Shown here piece after piece: positions 29,344 to 38,083 of a stretch of DNA of 64,000 bases. Positions within the stretch are counted from its first letter, which is position 1. Each line of letters starts with the position of its first letter. The DNA is taken from assembly GCA_946965045.2 (NCBI GenBank), contig OX337230.1, forward strand, positions 3,534,001 to 3,598,000, read 5' to 3'. The translations under genes were made by a program, and so were the position numbers. The DNA is from Epithemia pelagica (lineage: Eukaryota; Bacillariophyta; Bacillariophyceae; Surirellales; Surirellaceae). The notes under the pieces were generated by a model. That model searched no databases. It saw only the letters and a program-made list of their open reading frames with translations, and was not told where the DNA came from.

Positions 29344-29532
29344 GATCAAATCCGTCGATGACCTTTACAAGATCTTCTTTCCAACAATTTATGATTGCTG
29401 AAACTTTGTTGGGACGGTCTTTCCAAAAGACCGTCCCAACACACTCTCTCCTTCCAGGAACTCCTTTGGGTGTGATGACTCGATCAGCGTTCGTCCGTCG
29501 GTCCCTTCTTGACCGGGGGCGGTACGATGCGG
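29344..29532. repeat. Right terminal direct repeat (5' end of YR retroelement)
   Basis: Identical over 189 bp to 20981-21169. It is followed by host-like sequence GATTAGTTTAGAC and preceded by the leader of ORF1. Confidence 0.97.
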
Positions 29533-30192
29533 GATTAGTTTAGACTTACTAGCTAGCAGCATGTGCGATAGTGGCGTGCTCATAATGATAAAAATTTGGA
29601 AAGTTACCTTTGCTACTCTTTCTGTCGTATGTTCAACAGAAATGAGATTGGGATTGTGTCTTTCTAAAAGCTAAAAGTTTGGGGAATCCCACAAAAAAGG
29701 GGATTTTTGGCAAGCAGTCTTGCAGCCTGGCCGGAAGGGACTGAAACAGCTTGGACAGAAAAAGGGAGCACGGAAGCCTCATGTGATTCAGAGGGATCTA
29801 ACACAAAGGAACACAATTTAAGACACACCAAAATTCGGGGGGACGCGTGTTGGGGGACAGAGAACATTGAATCCGTTGGTTCTGCAACAGAAATTGGCGT
29901 GTGTGTGCACTGCACGCAGTATGGAAAGTTCAACGCATAATGGGGGGGGGGGGGGTGCGCGCGTATTGATAAAGTCGATTGATTCTCTTCTTGACAACTG
30001 ATGTACGTGTAAATTTACGGTTTCTTGGTGAGAGCAGGAGCACACATTAACGCGCACAATCACGCTCATTTCTGTGACTTTTCTATGACCAGAGCATTCT
30101 TCTCATTCATGGCATCTGCTGGTAGTCAAACACTTTGCTCTGCACTCTAGTCTCCATTCTTCCCCTTCTGCCACAAAGCAGCAGCGATCATC
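29533..30192. other. Intergenic, contains G14 run
   Basis: No gene is recognised. A run of 14 G lies at 29942-29955, followed by TGCGCGCG. The last 100 bp is the likely 5' UTR of the sulfotransferase-like gene. Confidence 0.4.
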
Positions 30193-31365
30193 ATGGAACC
30201 ACCCGAACCACGACACGGAAGCGCCATCCAAACCACCACCACCACCACGGCGGCGGCCCAACGAAGCCACCGTGCGGGCGGCAAGCGACGAACCATTTGT
30301 TTGGCGGCGGGTGTGGGGGTGTTGTTCGTTTGTGGCTGGGCGCTGTTCAACGAAACCCAGCAGATCCAGCAATTCCAAATCTCGGAACAGATCTTGGCAA
30401 CAAACAAACAAACAAACAAACAAACAAACAAACAAACAGACGCACACTCCGATGGTCGATGCATCGGTCTTGGATCGGAGGAAGAATTCGATGATCTTTT
30501 GTCGACCGCCGAGCTGGTGTTTGTCGGTGCGCCCGACAAGGGCGGTGGCTCGACCATGGAACAATTCGTCAAGGAGTGCGTCGGCGCTGCCGGAAATCCG
30601 TCCATGTGCCTGAACAAATGGGGGTGTGAACACCATTGGTTGTCATGCGGCAACCGATTCTTTTCCTACGTGGACAAGGTGGAAGCACCAAGACTCATCG
30701 GTACGCACATCACGAAAGACCAAACACTGATTCGCATGTTTCGAAATTCCAACAAGCACACGTGGGTTGTGTACGCACACCGAGAAGAAACCGATCGACT
30801 GGCATCGGCAGTGAAACAAGTGGTGGAACGACATCACGGAAAACTTCGAACGGATCCGGAAACGATCGTCGAAGGCAAAAAGGTTCTGGACGAAGAAAAA
30901 CTCATCAAACTCATCCAATCCAGGATCAATGAAATTGGAAACGGAGGAGTCGAAACCCTGACCTGTGACATGTACGACGCCATTGAAGAAAACGCACCCA
31001 ACCTATTGTTTGTCGATTTTAAACAATTGAACAAGCTGCAAACCATTCTTTCCAAACACTATTGCCCGGAACGCCTCCACGAGGGTCCGGTGGAAGCCAA
31101 CGTGGCCAAGCACAAAAACCTCAATTATATGGTAAAGATGCCGGCCGTCACCGACTCCAAGATTCAAAACACCACGGGCGGCCTCGTGGATTTCCACCGG
31201 TGGGTGGACGGGAAGCGCCACATGTTCGAATGGGCGATCGACCACGGGCGCAACCGCACGTGCCTGGGCAAGACCAAGCGCGTGGAGGATCGGATGTCGG
31301 CGTGCCCCGACAAGGCCTTTCGGGTGATCACCAGCAACGATCGACCACCGAGCTTGTTCGGGTAG
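30193..31365 (+). CDS. Type II membrane protein, sulfotransferase-like
   Basis: The 390-residue protein starts at ATG 30193. A Thr/Ala-rich cytosolic tail is followed by one transmembrane helix (TICLAAGVGVLFVCGWALF) and a polar stem containing NKQT repeats. The lumenal domain begins with AELVFVGAPDKGGGSTMEQFV, which resembles the 5'-phosphosulfate loop (PKxGGTS) of Golgi sulfotransferases. A later segment, TWVVYAHREETDRLASAV, resembles the 3'-phosphate-binding region (RxPxxRxxSxY). Cys and Trp are frequent. A Golgi carbohydrate sulfotransferase is therefore plausible, but the loop is not canonical (PDKGGGS), so activity is uncertain. Confidence 0.5.
   Translation: MEPPEPRHGSAIQTTTTTTAAAQRSHRAGGKRRTICLAAGVGVLFVCGWALFNETQQIQQFQISEQILATNKQTNKQTNKQTDAHSDGRCIGLGSEEEFDDLLSTAELVFVGAPDKGGGSTMEQFVKECVGAAGNPSMCLNKWGCEHHWLSCGNRFFSYVDKVEAPRLIGTHITKDQTLIRMFRNSNKHTWVVYAHREETDRLASAVKQVVERHHGKLRTDPETIVEGKKVLDEEKLIKLIQSRINEIGNGGVETLTCDMYDAIEENAPNLLFVDFKQLNKLQTILSKHYCPERLHEGPVEANVAKHKNLNYMVKMPAVTDSKIQNTTGGLVDFHRWVDGKRHMFEWAIDHGRNRTCLGKTKRVEDRMSACPDKAFRVITSNDRPPSLFG
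30399..30438. repeat. Coding (CAAA)n microsatellite
   Basis: About ten CAAA units encode (NKQT)3 in the stem of the sulfotransferase-like protein. Because the unit is 4 bp, only changes by three units keep the frame. Confidence 0.95.
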
Positions 31366-33147
31366 GAACCTGGTTGGTTTGTTCGTTTGTTTGTTCGTTT
31401 GTTCGTCACAACCACCCGTCCTCGGTTTCTTCCGACGATGTATTCAAAATCAATTACTTTTTTTGTGACGACGACGAAGATGCTTCCGATGGCGAGCTGT
31501 TTGCCGTCGATATGACGGGTCTCTACGATGCCGATGAAAAGCGGTTCACGACGTACCGATTTCTGTGAAAAGCCGTATCGAGACACCAGATCGTAACTGC
31601 AAGGGGATATTTTATTACTGTCCAATGCATTGGTGTTATTTAGCTTCAATCAATCAATTTTCTATGAATAACGTTTGAAGTTTTGGTAGATCCGTCACCT
31701 TCTCAGTATAGATAGAAGGAATCATAGTGCTCAATTCAATGTCCTCAATCACTCACTTCTCTCCAAGGAGCCACATGCATGTCACCAATTCATGCCTGCC
31801 ACCCAGGAGCCCACCACTGCCCATGCTCAAACTGCTCCTGACCCCCAGACTGCACACACCGACAACCAACTCACCTGTCATGAGTCACCCCCATCCACCA
31901 TGCAACCCATCCCAGCACTTCTAACTCCACCATTCTTGCCTGACACCACCTGCTGCCCGGCAGCACTCCAAACAGAGGGGGAGCCTGCCCAGCAGCTTGG
32001 CCGCCTCTGGACCCACTCAAGCTCACACACACTGGTGGGTCACCCAGCATGCCCAGATCTCCACATCTTTGTTCCCTCGTGCCCCATGAGTGTCATTGTG
32101 TGCACTGACTGCAAGTGGGGCCATTGTCCAGCCACTCACTGCACACAGCAGTGACAGGGGGCTCTCACCCGTTGCAGCCATCTGGAGTGCTTGAGGCCAG
32201 ACCCGTGGCATGCATGACAGGGGATGATGCTGGATAACAGCATTGTTTTGTGTGGTGATCATCAAGCCCCCAACTCACCATCCAACTCACTCCAGTGTGT
32301 CAAGTGCGTGATGCGAGTTGCTCCCAGAGTTCTGAGCTTGTGGCCGCAGAAGTGCTGTGAGTGCTGTGGCTCCAGTTGTGCACCATTTTTTCCACTCAAA
32401 GCAGCATGGGGTGCTCAGGCATGACAAGAGTGTCTGACAACATCCTTGGGAGTGTGCTGGGAGTGAGTTTTGTGACCACTGGAGCTCAGAATCGCGCCTT
32501 TTCTTTTGAGTAGGAGTAGCTTTTGGTAATCCTTACTTCCCACTTCCCAGAGACAGTGGTTTTGTGTCTGTACAACTACCTGCGAAACACCCCCGCTGGG
32601 GAATAATCAATCCGTATTCTGTATCGTTGATCGTGCTACCGCCGCCAAATCGTGCATACACTGAGACACGACGACGAGCCATTTGGTCGTTCGTGGTCTT
32701 CCGATTGTCTCCCCCGATCCAGACGCTAGGAAGTGAAAAGCGACCTTGAAGCGACTCCTATTAAAACTGCGACTCATGTAGAAACGCCAGTCCTTGGAAT
32801 GACCGACGTATTTTGCACGCCGGCTCAACCTTCAGTCCAAATAATAAATCTTGTTTCGAGCATGCGTGGTCTGACTGACCTGCGCGCAGAACCGAGTGAC
32901 ACCCGAATGGAAGCAAACCCTCCGCTGCATTGCAAGCAGCACCTCTTCCACATTCGAGTGAGGTAGAAAGGATTAGGCCAAGAACAAAGCAACAGACACG
33001 AACGACGACGCAGGACACAGTGTTTGTTTCATATATATTTCGTTAAAGAGAGAGAGACAGAGAGACGTGTGTGAGATTGATTGGATTCATCCCTCGCAGT
33101 CTGTAGATCAATTGCCAACCAAGAATTCTCTATCCAACCCTCGCAAA
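31366..33147. other. Intergenic, includes CpG-depleted island at about 31727-32500
   Basis: Just after the preceding stop codon there is a (GTTTGTTC)n-type repeat (about 31375-31407). From about 31727 to 32500 the sequence is GC-rich with only about eleven CpG, rich in CA, TG, CTG and CCC, and has no convincing ORF. The last 100 bp, with a GA repeat near 33045-33062, is the SKP1 5' region. Confidence 0.55.
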
Positions 33148-34092
33148 ATGACGGACCAAGAAACCACCACCACTACCAGCTCCTCGGTTCCCATGGTTAC
33201 CTTGGTGAGTTTGGACGATGCCAAATTTACCTTGCCCGTCGAAGCGGCCAAGGAAAGTGAAATGGTTTCCAATGCCTTGGGATTGGGCGATGACGAAGAC
33301 GAGGACGAGGACGACGACGAGGATGAAGAGGACGACGGAAACAAGACGAGCAAAAAGGAGGTGAAATCGGTCGATTTGCTCAAGGTGACCTCCCGTTGTT
33401 TGGAACAAGTGGTGGAATTTCTCAAACATTATCATGAAGAAAAAATGAATGAAATTCCCATGCCATTGCCGGGCAATAATTTTGATGAGGTACGTTTGTT
33501 TCTTGTTGTTTTCTTGTAGTAGAGCCTGCTGGTGTTTGGACCATGGTTCGGACGGCAGGTTTCCTTGTCAGGACTCGAATACTGTCGCAATCTCGTGGGA
33601 AACAAGTTCTGTCCATTCCTTGATTTTGTATCTATTTTGAGTTTCGGCAAGTCTCCTGATGGATTCTTTTTCTTCTTTGTTCTTTTTTTTGTTTCTGTGC
33701 GTTTTCACAGTGCATGACGCAGGAATGGTATCGAACCTTTGTCAATGACATGGATCGGGACATGATTTTTGAAATCTTGGGAGCCGCCAATTACATGAAC
33801 ATTAAACCCTTGCTCGATTTGGCCTGTTTGCGAGTGACCTTTGAATTGACGGGCAAATCGGCCGAAGAGGTACGTGGGCTCTCGCTCTAGAAGAAAGGAA
33901 TGAAGGAATGAAGGAATTGGAAGCAACAAATTGCCTCACCACACAATTGGTTGGATGGATGGAAATTGCGGTTTCTTCTCGTTTGTTGTGTCACAGATTC
34001 GTCATTACTTGAACTTGCCCGAATTGACTGCCGAAGAAGAAGCTCGGGCACGAGAAGAACATGCCTGGATCTTTGAAGAAAACAACAACTAA
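33148..34092 (+). CDS. SKP1: SKP1, SCF ubiquitin ligase adaptor (three exons)
   Basis: Exons are 33148-33489, 33711-33869 and 33997-34092. Both introns have GTACGT donors and TTTTCACAG or GTGTCACAG acceptors and lie in phase 0. The 198-residue protein has the N-terminal BTB/POZ-type fold (VTLVSLDDAKFTLPVEAAKESEMVSNAL). The SKP1 C-terminal F-box-binding part follows, with WYRTFVNDMDRDMIFEILGAANYMNIKPLLDLAC and EEEARAREEHAWIFEE. SKP1 links Cullin-1 to F-box proteins in SCF ligases, in nucleus and cytosol. The loop after the first helix is replaced by an unusually long acidic run of about 20 Asp/Glu (residues 51-66). The ATG has a good context (AAAATGA). Confidence 0.95.
33490..33710 (+). other. 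SKP1 intron 1
   Basis: A 221-bp GT-AG intron: GAG|GTACGTTTG, T-rich tract, TTTTCACAG|TGCATG. Phase 0. Confidence 0.92.
33870..33996 (+). other. SKP1 intron 2
   Basis: A 127-bp GT-AG intron: GAG|GTACGTGGG to GTGTCACAG|ATTCGT. Phase 0. Confidence 0.92.
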
Positions 34093-34631
34093 AATCCGTT
34101 CATCATCACGTTACAAGGATTGTGCGCCTGGGTGATGGCAGTAGAGTTGGTGCTTGTCCAGGGAATCCAGGAGAAAACAAACAAACAAACACACACACAC
34201 ACAACTGGTACTGGGGCAATCGTTTCAGGATAAAGAGAGAGACTGGAGGATCCGGACGACCCGAAGTGCTGTGGGACTCTTGTGTGTACTATTTATATTC
34301 TAGGACAATTTTGCACGGGGGAGTCCACTGTCAAAGACACTTAAACTCTATAGAGAGAACGTCTACCTACTCCCATATGGTTCTAGAAATATTGCTGAAG
34401 GTTGGAACGTTTCTCGTGGAGCCAAATGGCAGTCGTCGCGCCCCTGTAGCACTCGATGGCGAGTGGCAGGGTCCTTCTCGTGGTGTGGTGATAGACACCA
34501 CAGTCATGTGAGTGCGCTTGAGAAAGCGAAATTGCACATGTACAGTCAGTACTTCCCTTTTCCCCGTGGATAAATCCCCTGAATTTCCCCAACCTTTCCT
34601 TTGATCTGCCCCGTCGAATCCATGTGCACAT
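34093..34631. other. Intergenic between SKP1 and the pseudokinase (convergent 3' ends)
   Basis: A short CAAACA/CACACA microsatellite lies at about 34177-34203. No gene is seen. Confidence 0.45.
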
Positions 34632-36557
34632 TCATGTGTCTCGTTTTCGTTTGTGCAGATTCGGATCTGCGGCAACCTCCTCCTCCATGGAATCCTCTCC
34701 TCCTACTCCTGGATTGGTAGTCGTAAACCATTCATGCTCTTGTATTTGTTGTAGATTGGTCCATCGTTTTTGTGGATTGGGATGCAACAAGGATTGCATC
34801 AAATGGCAAAAGGAAGGACTCCAGGTCCGACCATGGCGTTGATTGAAATAGACTTGAACATGTTGCGTGACCCATTCAAAGCGTGGATCGGCGGCTTGGG
34901 GTATGGAATACAACAATCGATCCATATCCTCGACACCCACCATGACAATCAACAAACAAATACTCGCCGACCACAAATCCAAAGCAAAGGGATCCAATGT
35001 TGGTGCATGTTGTTGTTGTTGTTGTGTTGCTTCTGGTTGCGACGACGACGACGATGTGGAGGATGCGATCCATTCGGGTGCCAGATACAAGGGCAATGCT
35101 GTCGACGGTGGTACAAGTGGCAAGACGGCAGATGATTCCGTCGGTTCGGCATCCATTTTCTCCTTGTCGTTGTCGTCGTTTGGTTGTGGTTGTTGCGAAT
35201 GGACTTGGACGGCCCAGCCATGCCGGGCCAAACAAATGCGTTGGTGACACAAATTGCGATGTCGTTGACTCGTACGGTGGGTGTTGGATGGTTGGCTTGC
35301 ACCAGTCGTCGTTGTAGTACCATCCGCTGTTTTGCCGGGTTCTTCCTCCTCCTGAAATGGCATGGCGGCATCTTCCACCAACAAGAGATTGTGAAGGGTA
35401 ATATTGCGATGACACAATTGGAGTTGTTGCAGTCGTTCCAAACACTACCGAAAAACACGCACATGAAAAACAATAACAACAAGGCACAAAAAAGTTGTTG
35501 GACATGAATTCGTCATTCAAAATACAAGGAAGGCAACTCAAGAAAAGTAACATACCTGTAGAATTTGAGTAAACACATGGCGTGCTTCGTCTTCCGTCAC
35601 AAGTGCCGACGACGAGGACGGTGATGCTTCGTTTGGCTTGTTATTCTTCTCTTGTTTGGCTTGTTGTTGTCGAGCACAGAGTTCATCCCACAAACTGGTG
35701 GGATACAAGGGTGTGACACTGTAGTACAGGGAGGAATTTTGTGGTAAGGCTATGGACGAGCCAATGGACGAATCGTCTTGCTGCATGCTCATAGTACTAC
35801 TGGCAGCAGTAGATTGGCTCTGTAGTACCAGAGCATCCTTGGAGGACGACGAACAAGAGCCCATCCATTCCGATCCTAGTAAACAGGAGGACAATGCGTT
35901 GTTGTGGTCGTTGCAGCTGTGACTCCAGACAAACCATTCGGCACGTGGATTGTACTGTACCATTGTAGACTCTTGAGCCATGCTTGTGGTTGTTGTGGTT
36001 GTCGAATCGGAATCTGCGCTCATGGTATGAATGTGAATGGCCATCAAGGGAGCATTGGCTTCCACTTGCCATATTCGATGGGCCAGCGAACTGTTCCTGT
36101 TGTCCTCGTCATCTTCTTCGTTGTTCTTGTCATAGTCCAGTAATGCCAGTGGATAGCCCGCTCGAATCGTGTAATTTCCTTTGGGAGTTTCTTCCAATTT
36201 GCGCTGCAACAAAAAGGCGCGATACTCCTTCTTCGTCTTGTTCGTTGTTGTGGTATCATCCTTGTTATCCTTTTGCAAGAGGAGGACATTGCCTGCCATG
36301 GATGCTTGTCGTTGCAATCCCGAGCTGAGTGGTGCAACAATTGGCACTTTTCGAGCAGTGTCCAGAGATGCCGTTTGGTCCGGTGTGTTGGTGGTTGCCG
36401 AAGAAGAAGAAGAAGCATGGGTCGACCTTGCCATGGGTGTTGGAGTGGTGGTGGGTGGCTGTGAAGGCAAGGAAACATATCCAGGGATTCGAGACGCTTG
36501 ACAAAGATTGGAAGGTTCTGGAAACGGAACAAGTTTGTACTGTGGAGGAGGATTCAT
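34632..36557 (-). CDS. Protein kinase-like protein, predicted pseudokinase (two exons)
   Basis: The gene starts at ATG 36557. Exon 1 is 35556-36557 and exon 2 is 34632-35444. The 111-bp intron is CAG|GTATGTTAC to TTTTCGGTAG|TGTTTG, phase 0. The predicted length is 604 residues. The N-terminal 150 residues are low-complexity. A degenerate N-lobe follows, in which the VAIK Lys position appears to be His (LMAIHIHTM). The C-lobe is recognisable: EARHVFTQILQCLERLQQL, then CHRNITLHN where HRD is expected (catalytic Asp is Asn), then LARHGWAV where DFG is expected, then an intact APEW, the DLWSASICLLIVM helix and a final RWTNLQQIQEHEWF. All three catalytic positions are altered, so it is probably a non-catalytic scaffold or regulator. 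Confidence 0.72.
35445..35555 (-). other. Predicted intron of the pseudokinase gene
   Basis: Donor GTATGTTAC, T-rich interior, acceptor TCGGTAG. Splicing joins the alphaE helix of the kinase fold in frame. Confidence 0.8.
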
Positions 36558-37060
36558 GGTGTTTAAGTTGTTGTTGTAGTTGCAGAAGCTGTCTTGATGA
36601 GGATGTCGGGAGGAGAGCAATTCACATTGCCCTCGTCGTCACATTCTCTTGTGGTGCGATCCTTTTGGTGTCGGCAGGGCGCCGGAAAAAAGTCAGTACA
36701 AAAAGTCAGTAAAATCTGTCTTTCATTTGACGGACTCATATGTCTGTCCGTCGGTGGTCATCTTCAATCGTGAATCCGTCTGACCGTCAATCGTCCGAGA
36801 AAGTCCTATAAAATCCAAGGAAGATTGAACAGAGATTATTGGTAGGGACTAAGAACAGTTGGGGGGCATAGATCAAGAAGTTTTGTCGTTGCTTCTTTGA
36901 AACTGGTAAGGTGATGCGAACTCGTATTGGGAGCAATACGAGGTAAGCAAGCGGAATCCACTCACAATTTGTTTTCCACGGGAACTTATGAAATCGGAAA
37001 TCGGAGAACCGAGAGACAGTTATATTACCAAACAACAATGTGTGTAAGTGGTGGTGCTTG
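36558..37060. other. Intergenic
   Basis: The region holds the 5' side of the pseudokinase gene and the 3' side of the next gene. AAAAAGTCAGTA is repeated near 36687-36712, and CTGTCCGTC/CTGACCGTC variants lie near 36743-36790. No gene is seen. Confidence 0.4.
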
Positions 37061-38083
37061 TTACAATTCTCCCAACAGGGCCGAAGCGAGAGCGACGACC
37101 GAGGGGACATCGGTTCCGGCGGCGACTTGGATTTTGGGTTGCATGCGTCGATCGTCCAAAAAGGATTTGCCAACCACTTGGCCTTGCATATCCAACACCA
37201 AGGCCCCGTACTTGACCTTGGGGATTTGTACCGCCTTGTAGACACTAAGCAATTCCGGACCACTGCCTTTCCATACCACGACACTTAAAAAGGCAGTCAC
37301 GGCCGCTCCCGAACGATCCACATCGATTTGTGCCGCACAAGGAACATCCGTGTCATTCTTGTTGCTGTTCTTGTCGTTCTTGGTGTTTGTTCGCCGTCGT
37401 TGTTCCTCGACAAAGGCATGAGCGACTACCGAAGCACCGGATGCAGAATGTTCCGAATGGTTCGAATGCAAGGGATCGTTGGAGGATGAGGACGTCAAGG
37501 ATGCCAAAGCCGTGCGAGTCGATGGCGACCGCGTGAGATTTTTGGGTGCTCGAAAAATCAATCGCTTGCCCTTGGTCGGATACGACGTCAAGAAGAGGAT
37601 GCGGCCTTTGCTATCCTTGGTGACGGTAATCTTGGTATTGGCATCGACCGTTTTGGTAGTGGAAACGTACAGGGGAAGCATGGTGGAAAAATCAAAGAAA
37701 ATGGTACTCTTGCGTTGATTGTCATGTCGGACCAAGACCGTCATGGGCTCATCCAAAAGGACAGAACCAGGAGCAATCATGGCATCCTTGTTGGGCAAAG
37801 TACCATGACCCAATTCCACATTGTTAAAGTCTCGGACAATACTGTTTCCCATGATGATTTTGTGGTCGAATGAAACTGTGTTTTCAGTTTTTGGCTTCTT
37901 CTCTTGTAGGTCTCGTTTGGAATTGCAGTTTTCGGAATCCCTTGTTGTTGTTGTCTTTGTCTTTGCTACCTCTTTTGGATTGTGGTCGTTGGATGGAGCT
38001 GGTGTTGGATTTTTGTGGGCGTCCGAGGACTGGGTCGCTGGTCGGACGGCAATTTCTCCCCGTGATTGCTCTATCCATAACAT
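37061..38083 (-). CDS. Unrecognised protein, possibly N-myristoylated
   Basis: The frame from ATG 38083 encodes 340 residues. A second ATG at 37852 would give a 263-residue protein beginning MGNSIVRDF, with Gly at position 2 and a better start context, so the shorter form is a real alternative. The first 77 residues are polar low-complexity. The rest looks folded and beta-rich (PMTVLVRHDNQRKSTIFFDFSTM cut here into VLVRHDNQ and IFFDFSTMLPLYV; then GRILFLTSYPTKGKRLIF). A Ser-rich loop follows, then a second domain (AAVTAFLSVVVWKGSGPELL; VKYGALVLDMQGQVVGKSF). I do not recognise a family. If the MGNS start is used, membrane anchoring through myristate is possible. Confidence 0.6.
   Translation of the reverse strand: MLWIEQSRGEIAVRPATQSSDAHKNPTPAPSNDHNPKEVAKTKTTTTRDSENCNSKRDLQEKKPKTENTVSFDHKIIMGNSIVRDFNNVELGHGTLPNKDAMIAPGSVLLDEPMTVLVRHDNQRKSTIFFDFSTMLPLYVSTTKTVDANTKITVTKDSKGRILFLTSYPTKGKRLIFRAPKNLTRSPSTRTALASLTSSSSNDPLHSNHSEHSASGASVVAHAFVEEQRRRTNTKNDKNSNKNDTDVPCAAQIDVDRSGAAVTAFLSVVVWKGSGPELLSVYKAVQIPKVKYGALVLDMQGQVVGKSFLDDRRMQPKIQVAAGTDVPSVVALASALLGEL

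Larger units (their letters stand above)
20981..29532 (-). mobile_element. Tyrosine-recombinase retrotransposon (DIRS/Ngaro-like), complete
   Basis: The 8552-bp element is bounded by two identical 189-bp direct repeats and reads on the minus strand. In order it encodes a coiled-coil Gag-like protein (ORF1), a 1271-residue protein with reverse transcriptase and RNase H (ORF2), and a protein with a Cys-rich region and a tyrosine recombinase (ORF3). It has no DDE integrase and no aspartic protease that I can see. RT plus RNase H plus tyrosine recombinase defines the DIRS order (DIRS, Ngaro, PAT, VIPER types). The repeats are simple terminal direct repeats rather than the inverted or split repeats typical of those groups. 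No target-site duplication is evident, as expected for recombinase-mediated insertion. Intact ORFs and identical ends suggest recent movement. Confidence 0.82.
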
